16,174 nucleotides of DNA from an uncultured Lachnospiraceae bacterium (GTDB lineage: Bacteria; Bacillota; Clostridia; Lachnospirales; Lachnospiraceae). Shown here one piece after another: positions 6,879 to 14,557 of the stretch (position 1 is the first letter of the stretch; each line of letters opens with the position of its first letter). Both the position numbers and the translations under genes were made by a program. The stretch spans positions 1-16,174 of the forward strand of contig CAJUHN010000066.1 in the NCBI GenBank assembly GCA_910585935.1, read 5' to 3'. Below the pieces are notes generated by a model that was not told the origin of the DNA, did no database searches, and worked only from the letters and a program-made list of their open reading frames with translations.

Positions 6879-8195
6879 ATGGAAAGACAAAAAGCAGCAT
6901 TACACAATTTAGGTTGTAAAGTGAACGCCTATGAAACGGAAGCGATGCAACAAGAGCTAGAACAATTAGGCTATGAAATTGTTCCATTTTCGGAAAAGGC
7001 GGATATCTATATTATTAATACTTGTACTGTGACAAATATAGCAGACAGAAAATCCAGACAGATGCTTCATAGAGCGAAGAAGCAGAATCCAAATGCGATT
7101 GTAGTGGCAGCAGGATGTTATGTGCAGAAGGAAGGAGAATTAAGTGAAACAGATGAAGCGATAGATATTCTGATTGGAAATAATCGGAAAAAGGATTTGG
7201 GAAGGATATTAGAGGAGTATCAAAGAGAAAATATAGAGCATAAAAAAGCGATTTTAAATATAAATCAAACAAAAGAATATGAGGATATTTCGATTGACAG
7301 AGCGCAGAATCATACAAGAGCTTATATGAAAATTCAAGATGGGTGTAATCAGTTTTGCACTTATTGTATTATTCCTTATGTCAGGGGAAGGGTGAGGAGC
7401 AGAAAATTAGAGGCGGTGAGAGAAGAAGCAGAAAAGCTCGCAAAAAATGGATTTCGTGAAATTGTATTGACGGGGATTCATTTAAGTTCTTATGGAGTGG
7501 ATATCGATTCTAGTTTGTTAGAGGCGATTGAGGTGATACATGAGGTTTCTGGGATTGAAAGGATTCGATTGGGATCTTTAGAACCGAATATTATCACAGA
7601 AGAGTTTGTAAAAACGATAAAAAGTTTACAAAAAGTATGTCCTCATTTTCATTTGTCCTTACAGAGTGGATGTGACACGGTGTTACAGAGAATGAATAGA
7701 AGATATACAGCAGGGGAATACTATGAGAAATGTGAGTTATTGAGAAGATATTTTGAAGATCCTGCGATTACTACAGATGTAATTGTTGGATTTCCAAAAG
7801 AAACAGAGGAAGAGTTTGCGATTACTCAGAAATTCTTACAAAAAGTAGGATTTTTTGAGATGCATATCTTTAAATATTCTAAGAGAGCGAATACAAAGGC
7901 GGCTGTTATGCCGGGACAGATAATAGAAAAGGTTAAAGCAGATAGAAGTGATGAGCTGCTTCATTTAGAAAAAGAAATGTCTTGTGCTTTTCGGAAAAGA
8001 AGGATAGGAAAAATTAAAAAAGTTTTGATAGAGGAGAATATTTTTATAGAAGGAGAAAATTATCAGATTGGTCATACAGAGGAATATCTGAAAGTTGCGA
8101 TAAAAACATCAAAAGATCTGGTCAATCAGATAGTAAAAGTGCGGATAGAGAAAATTTTAGAGGAGGATATTCTGCTGGGAGAAAGAATAGATTAA
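6879..8195 (+). CDS. mtaB: tRNA (N6-threonylcarbamoyladenosine(37)-C2)-methylthiotransferase MtaB
   Basis: A radical SAM methylthiotransferase that turns t6A37 into ms2t6A37 in ANN-decoding tRNAs. Order of domains over 438 residues: an N-terminal UPF0004 domain with three cluster cysteines (LGCKVN C13, NTCTVTN C49, AAGCYV C80), a radical SAM domain with the CxxxCxxC motif in DGCNQFCTYCIIPYVRG (C156, C160, C163), and a C-terminal TRAM-like region from about 375. The six cysteines for two 4Fe-4S clusters are all present. LGCKVNAYE and the opening of the protein point to MtaB rather than MiaB or RimO. GGAGG at 6868-6872 precedes ATG 6879 by 6 bases. It is divergent from the HPr-like gene and followed about 135 bases later by ireB. 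Confidence 0.94.
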   Translation: MERQKAALHNLGCKVNAYETEAMQQELEQLGYEIVPFSEKADIYIINTCTVTNIADRKSRQMLHRAKKQNPNAIVVAAGCYVQKEGELSETDEAIDILIGNNRKKDLGRILEEYQRENIEHKKAILNINQTKEYEDISIDRAQNHTRAYMKIQDGCNQFCTYCIIPYVRGRVRSRKLEAVREEAEKLAKNGFREIVLTGIHLSSYGVDIDSSLLEAIEVIHEVSGIERIRLGSLEPNIITEEFVKTIKSLQKVCPHFHLSLQSGCDTVLQRMNRRYTAGEYYEKCELLRRYFEDPAITTDVIVGFPKETEEEFAITQKFLQKVGFFEMHIFKYSKRANTKAAVMPGQIIEKVKADRSDELLHLEKEMSCAFRKRRIGKIKKVLIEENIFIEGENYQIGHTEEYLKVAIKTSKDLVNQIVKVRIEKILEEDILLGERID

Positions 8196-8331
8196 TATGA
8201 AAATTTAGGAACATGTGATAAACTACTTGCCGAATGGAAAAATTTATATTAAAATAGAGGTTAGCAGAATGAAACGGGAAAAGCAGTCAAACGAAAGAAA
8301 GAAAAAGAATAGTGACTCAGGAAGTGAAATC

Positions 8332-8595
8332 ATGCAAAATTTAAATAATACACAATATTTTAAAATTGTGCCAGAACAAGAGTTAAAAACAGAAGAAGTT
8401 CTTGCGTTGGTATACGAAGCACTTACCGAAAAAGGATATGACCCTGTCAGTCAAATTGTAGGCTATATTATGTCTGGTGATCCTACTTATATCACCAGCC
8501 ATAAGAACGCACGCAGTTTGATCATGAAAGTAGAGCGTGACGAATTGTTAGAGGAGGTTCTTCAATATTATATCAGTCATAAGATAGAGGGTTAG
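8332..8595 (+). CDS. IreB family regulatory protein (DUF965)
   Basis: A small cytoplasmic protein of the IreB/YrzL family. In Enterococcus it is phosphorylated by the PASTA kinase IreK and affects cephalosporin resistance; in Clostridia the role is inferred. The family core is intact: LVYEALTEKGYDPVSQIVGYIMSGDPTY, then the strongly conserved ITSHKNAR and ERDELLEE. From ATG 8332 it has 87 residues, the usual size, and begins MQNLNNTQYF, with one Thr near the N-terminal phosphosite region. AGGAAGTG at 8319-8326 supports this start. An in-frame ATG at 8269, with AGAGG 8 bases upstream, would add 21 mainly Lys/Arg/Ser residues and cannot be excluded. The next genes are ruvX and a DUF1292 gene, the standard Firmicute order. 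Confidence 0.9.
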   Translation: MQNLNNTQYFKIVPEQELKTEEVLALVYEALTEKGYDPVSQIVGYIMSGDPTYITSHKNARSLIMKVERDELLEEVLQYYISHKIEG

Positions 8596-8693
8596 GAAAA
8601 TTAATATGGGAATATTCCAAATTAGAAGCACTGATCGGAAAGGGAAATTTGATTGGCGTGTCTGAGAAGAATATTCCAAAATGGAGGAATGAT

Positions 8694-9125
8694 ATGAGGG
8701 TTATGGGGCTGGATTATGGCTCAAAGACAGTAGGAGTTGCCGTAAGCGATTCTCTGCTTCTCACTGCCCAAGGAGTGGAGATTGTGCGCCGCGAGAAGGA
8801 AGATAAACTCAGGCAGACATTAGCGCGTTTAGAAGAAATTATAAAAGAATATGAAATAGAAAAAATTGTTTTAGGTTATCCAAAAAACATGAATAATACA
8901 GAGGGAATACGATGTGAAAAGACAAAAGCATTTGCGCAGATGCTAGAGCGCAGGACAAAGCTTCCTGTTATACTTTGGGACGAACGGTTGACTACAGTAG
9001 AAGCGGATAGAACTATGAAGGAAGGCGGCATACGTAGAGAGAATCGGAAGCAGTATGTAGATAAATTAGCTGCTGTATTTATTCTGCAAGGATATTTGGA
9101 TTCTATTTTTCATGCGAAAGAATAG
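8694..9125 (+). CDS. ruvX: Holliday junction resolvase-like / pre-16S rRNA nuclease RuvX (YqgF)
   Basis: An RNase H-fold nuclease of the YqgF family, implicated in 5' maturation of pre-16S rRNA and earlier proposed as a Holliday junction resolvase. From ATG 8694 it has 143 residues, the normal length. MGLDYGSKTVGVAVSD gives the first catalytic Asp (D7), VLGYPKNMNNTEG the substrate loop, and DERLTTVEA the conserved DER motif. GGAGG at 8683-8687, 6 bases before the ATG, fixes the start; an upstream in-frame TTG at 8649 has no such site. It lies about 100 bases after ireB and 26 bases before the DUF1292 gene, so all three are likely co-transcribed. Confidence 0.94.
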   Translation: MRVMGLDYGSKTVGVAVSDSLLLTAQGVEIVRREKEDKLRQTLARLEEIIKEYEIEKIVLGYPKNMNNTEGIRCEKTKAFAQMLERRTKLPVILWDERLTTVEADRTMKEGGIRRENRKQYVDKLAAVFILQGYLDSIFHAKE

Positions 9126-9151
9126 GAAAAGAAAGATTTAAGGAGAAGAAA

Positions 9152-9409
9152 TTGGAGAAACTAATATTTATTACACCAGATACACAAGAAGAAGTGCAAT
9201 TTTATATTATAGAACAAACTAGAATCAATGGAATGAATTATCTGTTAGTGACAGAAAGTGATGAGGAAGAAACAGAAGCATATATTTTGAAAGATACTTC
9301 TAAAACAGAGGAAAGTGATTCCATTTATGAGATGGTAGAAGATGATGAGGAATTAGAGGCGATATCGAAAGTTTTTTCTGAGCTTTTAGAAGATATTGAT
9401 TTAGAATGA
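9152..9409 (+). CDS. DUF1292 family acidic protein (YrzB-like)
   Basis: An 85-residue, very acidic protein of the DUF1292 family, always found in Firmicutes beside ireB and ruvX; no biochemical function is established. The family hallmarks are visible: an opening beta region FITPDTQEEVQFYIIEQT, then INGMNYLLVTES, and a Glu/Asp-rich C-terminal half ending in EAISKVFSELLEDIDLE. The start is TTG at 9152, with AGGAG at 9141-9145 and a 6-base gap. In related genomes the following gene is a fur/perR-type regulator; here only a wreck of it remains (9412-9690). Confidence 0.88.
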   Translation: MEKLIFITPDTQEEVQFYIIEQTRINGMNYLLVTESDEEETEAYILKDTSKTEESDSIYEMVEDDEELEAISKVFSELLEDIDLE

Positions 9410-9411
9410 TA

Positions 9412-9690
9412 TTTAAAAGTTTAAGCGGTAGAAAATACAAGTTTCCTAGTTGGCACTTACTGTAAAAATAAATCAATCCATTTTTAGGATAAGTTGTTAG
9501 AGCTTTATGGATTGTTGAAAACAGAAGAGATTACAATAAAGTAAAGACAGAATTTCCAGAAATTGGGCTTGCAACTGTCTATCAGACATTGCAAGTTTTT
9601 TTACCATACGCTGGATCACGAAGTGCTTGTTAGGATGGAAAGGATTAGATAAAAGCAGTAAGATATATTTTGGCTGTTTTAGAAGTAGAA
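9412..9690 (+). pseudogene. Decayed Fur/PerR-family regulator gene
   Basis: This 363-base gap between the DUF1292 gene and ribonuclease J holds a recognisable Fur remnant. One frame reads FKSLSGRKYKFPSWH at 9412, resembling the Fur opening FKxLLxxxxYKxTPQR. After in-frame stops at 9463 and 9490 it resumes with YNKVKTEFPEIGLATVYQTLQVF at 9532-9600, the Fur DNA-recognition helix region. The distance between the two parts (about 40 codons) fits the family. After 9600 the frame is lost in a T-run and DHEVLVRM appears in another frame. No start codon, no metal-binding HHH or CxxC motif, and no intact dimerisation domain is left. The location matches where fur sits in related Lachnospiraceae. Nothing else was seen in the gap. 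Confidence 0.78.
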
Positions 9691-9772
9691 GCTTTTGTCT
9701 AATAGATTAAATGATGAAAAAGAGAGGAAAAAAAGAATGAATTTACATAAAAATCATATGGAGGTGTAATTT

Positions 9773-11437
9773 TTGAAAAATGAGAATAATTCTAGAGTAA
9801 AAATCATTCCTTTAGGAGGGTTAGAACAAATAGGAATGAATATGACCGTAATAGAGTTTGAAGAGAGTATTATTGTAGTAGATTGCGGACTCGCCTTTCC
9901 AGGAGATGACATGTTGGGAATCGATCTAGTGATTCCAGATGTCACTTATTTAAAGGAAAATATGAGTAAAGTAAAGGGTTTTATCATTACTCATGGTCAT
10001 GAAGATCATATTGGAGCATTGCCTTATATTTTAAAAGAAGTCAATATTCCAATTTATGGGACAAAATTGACGATTGCTTTAATTGAACATAAATTAAAAG
10101 AGAGCAATATGATGAAGAATACAAAGAGAAAAGTGGTTAAATATGGGCAGCAAATTAATCTGGGATGTTTTCGGATTGAGTTTATTCGTACAAACCATAG
10201 CATTGCAGACGCTGCTTCCCTTGCCATTTATTCTCCAGCAGGAATTTTAGTGCATACAGGAGATTTCAAAGTGGATTATACGCCAGTTTTTGGTGATATG
10301 ATTGACTTACAGCGTTTTGGAGAGATCGGGAAGAAGGGAGTGTTAGCACTTATGTGTGACAGCACAAATGCGCTTCGCCCCGGATTTACGATGTCAGAGC
10401 GGACAGTAGGCAAAACCTTTGATAATATCTTCGCAGAGCATAAAACCAGCAGAATTATTGTAGCTACTTTTGCTTCTAATGTAGACCGTGTGCAACAGAT
10501 TATCAATTCGGCTTATAAGTATGGAAGAAAGGTCATCATTGAAGGTAGGAGTATGGTAAATGTGATTGGAACAGCAAGTGAGCTAGGCTATATTAAGATA
10601 CCTGAGAATACATTAATTGATATTGAAAATATGAAAAACTATACCGATGAGCAGATCGTCATGATTACAACAGGAAGTCAAGGAGAATCGATGGCTGCAC
10701 TTTCTCGTATGGCTTCTTCTATTCATAAAAAAGTGACAATTAAACCGGCGGATACTATTATTTTAAGTTCTACCCCCATTCCCGGAAATGAAAAAGCCGT
10801 TTCTCGTATTATCAATGAACTTTCTATGAAAGGAGCAGAAGTAATTTTTCAAGATACTCATGTATCTGGTCATGCCTGTCAAGAAGAAATTAAATTAATT
10901 TATTCTCTCGTAAGACCAAAATATGCTGTTCCTATTCATGGTGAGTTCCGACATAGAAAGGCACAGGCGGAATTAGCGAGAAATCTAGGAATTCCAAAAG
11001 AAAATACAATTATCATGAATTCTGGAGATGTATTAGAATTAGGGAATGATAGCTGTGAAATTACAGGACATGTACAAAATGGAGGTATTTTAGTAGATGG
11101 CTTAGGCGTTGGAGATGTGGGAAATATTGTATTGAGAGATAGACAGAACTTGTCTGAAAACGGAATTATTATTGTAGTACTCACTTTAGAAAAATATAGT
11201 AATCAGCTACTAGCAGGTCCAGATATTGTTTCTAGAGGATTTGTCTATGTAAGAGAATCAGAAGATTTGATGGATGAGGCTAAAACGATTGTTTCTGAGG
11301 CAGTGGAAGAATGTTTAAAAAGAAATGTATCAGATTGGGGAAAGATTAAAAATGTGATAAAAGAGAGTTTGAGTGATTATCTTTGGAAGCGGATGAAAAG
11401 AGATCCTATTATATTGCCGATTATTATGGAGGTATAA
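9773..11437 (+). CDS. rnj: Ribonuclease J (metallo-beta-lactamase / beta-CASP RNase)
   Basis: A dual endo- and 5'-3' exoribonuclease central to mRNA decay and rRNA maturation in Firmicutes. The 554-residue length matches RNase J. The metallo-beta-lactamase domain opens with VKIIPLGGLEQIGMNM and has the zinc motif THGHEDHIG (H74, H76, D78, H79). Next come TNHSIADA, HTGDFKVDYTP and the metal Asp in LMCDSTNA. The beta-CASP region includes TIILSSTPIPGNE and VSGHACQEE, then PIHGEFRH. The C-terminal domain starts near 450. The start is TTG at 9773 with GGAGGTG at 9760-9766, 6 bases upstream. No second rnj paralogue lies in the window. A gap of 180 bases follows before the YlbF-family gene, holding only a weak 7-bp hairpin. 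Confidence 0.96.
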   Translation: MKNENNSRVKIIPLGGLEQIGMNMTVIEFEESIIVVDCGLAFPGDDMLGIDLVIPDVTYLKENMSKVKGFIITHGHEDHIGALPYILKEVNIPIYGTKLTIALIEHKLKESNMMKNTKRKVVKYGQQINLGCFRIEFIRTNHSIADAASLAIYSPAGILVHTGDFKVDYTPVFGDMIDLQRFGEIGKKGVLALMCDSTNALRPGFTMSERTVGKTFDNIFAEHKTSRIIVATFASNVDRVQQIINSAYKYGRKVIIEGRSMVNVIGTASELGYIKIPENTLIDIENMKNYTDEQIVMITTGSQGESMAALSRMASSIHKKVTIKPADTIILSSTPIPGNEKAVSRIINELSMKGAEVIFQDTHVSGHACQEEIKLIYSLVRPKYAVPIHGEFRHRKAQAELARNLGIPKENTIIMNSGDVLELGNDSCEITGHVQNGGILVDGLGVGDVGNIVLRDRQNLSENGIIIVVLTLEKYSNQLLAGPDIVSRGFVYVRESEDLMDEAKTIVSEAVEECLKRNVSDWGKIKNVIKESLSDYLWKRMKRDPIILPIIMEV

Positions 11438-11609
11438 GAAAATATAGAAATAGGAAACAGGTACAAAAAAGCATTTTCTTTAGGTGTCAGGAGTGTCAGA
11501 CGCCTTTGAATAGTTGACAGAGAGATAAAAGACGAGATTTTTGAACTAGAAAATTTTGTGCTAACAAGATTTCCTCTTAGAAAAAAGCTATAAGAAATGA
11601 TAGCATGAT

Positions 11610-11614
11610 GGAGG
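11610..11614 (+). promoter_or_regulatory. Ribosome binding site that fixes the start of the YlbF-family gene
   Basis: GGAGG lies 5 bases before ATG 11620. Two earlier in-frame ATGs at 11605 and 11608 precede or overlap this site and lack their own, so 11620 is preferred. Confidence 0.75.
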
Positions 11615-11619
11615 TAGGA

Positions 11620-11961
11620 ATGACTTCTGAAATACAAGCAAAAGCAAAAGAACTGGCGGAATTGATATTAAATAGTGAAGAATATCAAAACTATATAAAA
11701 AGTAAAGAAGTTTTAAAAGCAGATAAAGAACTATACGATAAAGTGAACGAATTGCGAAGACGGAATTATTTTTTACAGGTAGAGGGAGATGAAAATAGTA
11801 TTTATGATGAAATGTGCAAAATCCAAAATGAATTTGCTATGATTCGGCAGGATAACCGTGTGGATAAATTTTTGAGAGATGAAGTTTCCCTCTGTAGAAT
11901 GATACAGCAGATTAATAAAATAGTGACAAAGGAAATAGATTTTGAGTTAGATTTTTTCTGA
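11620..11961 (+). CDS. YlbF/YmcA family protein (DUF964)
   Basis: A 113-residue, almost wholly helical soluble protein of the Com_YlbF family. In Bacillus, YlbF, YmcA and YaaT form the Y-complex that acts with RNase Y in mRNA maturation and affects competence, biofilm and sporulation; a role with RNA decay is plausible here because ribonuclease J is the gene before, but this is inference. Visible family features are KAKELAELILNSEEYQNY at the N-terminus, then LYDKVNELRRRNYFLQ, and a second long helix with Arg/Asp-rich VDKFLRDEVSLCRMIQQINKIV. It ends with an acidic/aromatic tail DFELDFF. The short MltG-like gene follows 25 bases later. Confidence 0.82.
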   Translation: MTSEIQAKAKELAELILNSEEYQNYIKSKEVLKADKELYDKVNELRRRNYFLQVEGDENSIYDEMCKIQNEFAMIRQDNRVDKFLRDEVSLCRMIQQINKIVTKEIDFELDFF

Positions 11962-11986
11962 CAGCAAAGAGCGAGAGGATAAAAAA

Positions 11987-12358
11987 ATGGTAAGAAAAGC
12001 AGCAGGTATGATTATATCCATAACAGTGCAGATTATTATCTGTGTATTAGTAGTGATTTTGATTTATAATGGAGCAGTGAAGGGATTTGAGTTTGGGATT
12101 TCGATATTTTCATCTGCTGCCATGACAGAAGCACCTGGACAGGATATGATTGTAATTATAGAAGAAGGAGCTTCTGCATGGGATGTGGGAAATCTTTTAG
12201 AGAAAAAGGGATTAATACAAGATGAAAAAATATTTTTTATCCAAGCCATTCTCTATAAAGCGAATCTCCAAGCAGGCACATATACCCTAAATACTTCTAT
12301 GACGCCCGAGCAAATTTTAGAGATTTTAATAGAAGAACCAGAAACAAGTGGGGAATAA
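11987..12358 (+). CDS. Short MltG-like membrane protein without catalytic domain
   Basis: A 123-residue protein with one N-terminal membrane helix (about residues 5-28, ISITVQIIICVLVVILIY) and an extracytoplasmic part resembling the LysM-like module of the endolytic transglycosylase MltG/YceG: IVIIEEGASAWDVGNLLEKKGLI, then AGTYTLNTSMTPEQILEIL. Full-length MltG has about 350 residues with a catalytic Glu domain after this module; that domain is absent. The gene is intact rather than visibly broken: it ends cleanly two bases before the next ATG. MltG (YrrL) precedes yrrM-yrrN-yrrO in Bacillus, so this is probably the positional counterpart reduced to a non-catalytic form. A peptidoglycan-binding or regulatory role is a guess. 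Confidence 0.7.
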   Translation: MVRKAAGMIISITVQIIICVLVVILIYNGAVKGFEFGISIFSSAAMTEAPGQDMIVIIEEGASAWDVGNLLEKKGLIQDEKIFFIQAILYKANLQAGTYTLNTSMTPEQILEILIEEPETSGE

Positions 12359-12360
12359 AT

Positions 12361-13002
12361 ATGGTAAACAGCGAGAGAATGACTACTTTTATGAATTCTT
12401 TCCATTGCGGAAATGGCGAATTTTTAGACAAGCTGCGTAAGCAGGCTATTTTAGATAATGTTCCGATTATAAGACAAGAAACAGAAAATCTTTTAAAAGT
12501 ATTGCTTCGACTTTGTGAGCCGAAGCATATTTTAGAAGTGGGAACAGCAATAGGTTATTCTGCTCTTCTTATGTGCGATTCGATGCCAGAAGATGCTCAT
12601 ATTACTACAATAGAAAAATATGAAAAGAGAATACCTATTGCAAAAGAAAATTTTGAAAAAGCCAGCAAGAAAGAAAAAATCACTTTGTTAGAGGGAGATG
12701 CAAAAGAGATATTATCAAAACTCACAGGGGAATTTGAATTTGTATTCATGGATGCAGCAAAAGCACAATATCTTTTTTATCTGCCTGAAATCACACGCTT
12801 AGTGCCAATAGGTGGGATCTTAGTTTCAGATAATGTATTACAAGATGGAGAAGTGATAGAATCTAGATATCTAGTTGAAAGAAGAAATCGGACAATACAT
12901 GCTAGAATGAGAGAATATTTATATGAACTCACTCATACAAGGGAATGGGAAACGTCTATTATTCCTATTGGAGATGGAATGACAATAAGTGTGAGATGTT
13001 AG
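12361..13002 (+). CDS. trmR: O-methyltransferase, probable tRNA 5-hydroxyuridine methyltransferase TrmR
   Basis: A class I SAM O-methyltransferase of the YrrM type, 213 residues. In Bacillus YrrM (TrmR) methylates 5-hydroxyuridine at tRNA position 34 to 5-methoxyuridine. Motif I LEVGTAIGYSALL spans 58-70, the acidic residue of motif II is in TTIEKYE, and VFMDAAKAQY (D131, K134) and SDNVLQDG (D157, N158) give the metal- and substrate-site residues typical of this COMT-like family. The generic family is certain. The TrmR assignment rests on the neighbourhood: an MltG-like gene before and a U32 peptidase-family gene after reproduce the yrrL-yrrM-yrrN/O order. The ATG lies two bases after the previous stop, with GGGG upstream, so the two are co-translated. 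Confidence 0.85.
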   Translation: MVNSERMTTFMNSFHCGNGEFLDKLRKQAILDNVPIIRQETENLLKVLLRLCEPKHILEVGTAIGYSALLMCDSMPEDAHITTIEKYEKRIPIAKENFEKASKKEKITLLEGDAKEILSKLTGEFEFVFMDAAKAQYLFYLPEITRLVPIGGILVSDNVLQDGEVIESRYLVERRNRTIHARMREYLYELTHTREWETSIIPIGDGMTISVRC

Positions 13003-13033
13003 TGAGGAAACAAGTAGAAAGGGACAAAAAAGA

Positions 13034-14260
13034 ATGCAAAAAAGACCAGAGTTATTAGTACCAGCGAGCAGTTTAGAAGTTTTAAAAGTAGCCGTATCTT
13101 ATGGTGCAGATGCGGTTTACATCGGAGGAGAAGCATTTGGTCTTAGAGCAAATGCGAAAAATTTTTCTTTAAAAGAGATGGAAGAGGGCATCGATTTCGC
13201 ACATGAACATGCAGTGAAAGTGTATGTAACAGCAAATATTCTAGCTCATAATCAGGATTTAGATGGGGTAAGAGAATATTTTGAAGAATTGAAAAAAGTA
13301 AACCCCGATGCATTGATTATTTCTGATCCAGGAATCTTTACTATCGCAAAGGAAATTCTTCCAGATATGGAGCTGCATATCAGCACACAGGCAAATAATA
13401 CAAATTATGCAACATATCAATTCTGGTATCAGCAAGGAGCGAAACGAGTAGTTTGTGCTAGAGAACTTTCTTTAGAAGAAATAAAACAGATAAGAGAACA
13501 TATAGAAGAAGAGATGGAAATAGAAGCTTTTATTCATGGTGCGATGTGTATTTCTTATTCTGGGCGGTGTCTTTTGAGCAGCTTTTTGACGGGAAGAGAT
13601 GCAAATCAAGGTGCATGTACCCATCCATGTCGTTGGAAATATGCTCTTGTGGAAGAAAGCCGTCCCGGACAATATATGCCAGTCTTTGAAAACGAAAGAG
13701 GAACATATATTTTTAACTCTAAGGATTTATGTATGATAGAACATATTCCAGAGTTACTAAAAGCAGGGATTGATAGTTTTAAAATAGAAGGAAGAATGAA
13801 AACAGCACTTTATGTTGCTACTGTTGCGAGAACATACCGCTTGGCGATAGATGATTGTTTAAAAGGGGAGGAATATTATAAAAGCCGTCTGCCTTTTTAT
13901 CGGGAAGAGATAGCAAAGTGCACATATCGTTTATTTACAACAGGGTTTTTCTTTGGAAAACCAAATGAAGAAACGCAGATTTATGATAATAATACTTATA
14001 TAAAAGAGTATACTTATTTAGGAATGATAGGGGAAAGAGATTCTAGAGGGTTTTATAAGATAGAACAGAAAAATAAATTCTGTGTGGGGGAGGAAATAGA
14101 AGCGATGAAAAAAGATGGAAGAAATCTTTTGGTTACGGTGAAGGGGATTTTTGATGAAGAAGGAATTTCTATGGATAGCGCTCCTCACCCAAAACAGATT
14201 TTGTATCTGGATTTGGGGGAAGATTTAGAGGAATTTGATATTTTAAGAAGGAAAGAGTAG
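13034..14260 (+). CDS. U32 peptidase-family protein, probable tRNA U34 hydroxylation enzyme (TrhP/YrrO-like)
   Basis: A 408-residue TIM-barrel protein of family U32. Although named peptidases, members such as TrhP, RlhA and UbiU/V are iron-sulfur enzymes of prephenate-dependent RNA or O2-independent hydroxylation. The U32 signature begins EAFIHGAMC at 164 and ends at RCLLS, and four cysteines (C172, C179, C195, C199) sit as expected for a 4Fe-4S cluster. ELLVPASSLEVLKVAVSYGADAVYIGG is the typical opening. Placed directly after trmR, it most likely makes the ho5U34 that TrmR methylates. Bacillus has two such proteins (YrrN, YrrO), but only one is seen here. The ribosome binding site is a modest AAAGGGAC. 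Repeat copy D begins 12 bases after the stop. Confidence 0.9.
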   Translation: MQKRPELLVPASSLEVLKVAVSYGADAVYIGGEAFGLRANAKNFSLKEMEEGIDFAHEHAVKVYVTANILAHNQDLDGVREYFEELKKVNPDALIISDPGIFTIAKEILPDMELHISTQANNTNYATYQFWYQQGAKRVVCARELSLEEIKQIREHIEEEMEIEAFIHGAMCISYSGRCLLSSFLTGRDANQGACTHPCRWKYALVEESRPGQYMPVFENERGTYIFNSKDLCMIEHIPELLKAGIDSFKIEGRMKTALYVATVARTYRLAIDDCLKGEEYYKSRLPFYREEIAKCTYRLFTTGFFFGKPNEETQIYDNNTYIKEYTYLGMIGERDSRGFYKIEQKNKFCVGEEIEAMKKDGRNLLVTVKGIFDEEGISMDSAPHPKQILYLDLGEDLEEFDILRRKE

Positions 14261-14271
14261 AGGGAGTTTCC

Positions 14272-14424
14272 GCTCTGGGAAGGAAGTGTTCCAGCGAAGC
14301 CGCGCTTTCGCTCCGTTCCAGACGTAACGGATACTAAATTCGCAAATCCCGCTTCTTGCGGGTTTACTCATTAAGTACCGACGTCTTCCAAGGGGCTTCT
14401 TTTGGAATACTTCTTTCCCAGAGC
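14272..14424 (+). repeat. Structured intergenic repeat, copy D (153 nt, complete)
   Basis: The arms 14272-14292 and 14404-14424 pair over 21 bases, with two differences that are both G-U wobbles. The arm sequence (GCTCTGGGAAGG...) differs from copies B and C. The next stem is GAAGCC/GGCTTC, where B and C have GAAACC/GGTTTC, a compensatory change. The small hairpin reads GCG-CTTT-CGC, AGACGT pairs with ACGTCT, and the central hairpin is a different sequence again (ATCCCGC-TTCTT-GCGGGTT) but still folds. It begins 12 bases after the U32 gene stop, so it may also act as a transcript 3' end, although no long T-run follows. Confidence 0.9.
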
Positions 14425-14557
14425 TGCTTTATTGGCTTTTCTAAGAACGTGATATATTTAGCATTTATGATTTAGATTTTTATTTTATGAAATGTTATAG
14501 TTTGGGTGGATAGAGAAGTGTGTGAAATTGTAAGATGAGAGGGAAAAAAAGGGAGAT

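Noticed and set aside
8605..8680. Direct repeat GAATATTCCAAA upstream of ruvX
   Set aside because: Two 12-base copies only, AT-rich, with no further symmetry or spacing pattern; probably chance.
11481..11506. Possible terminator AGGTGTC/GACGCCT after ribonuclease J
   Set aside because: Only 7 bp including one G-U, a 10-base loop, and no T-run after it.
11514..11542. TTGACA as a promoter -35 before the YlbF-family gene
   Set aside because: No acceptable -10 box at 16-18 bases distance.
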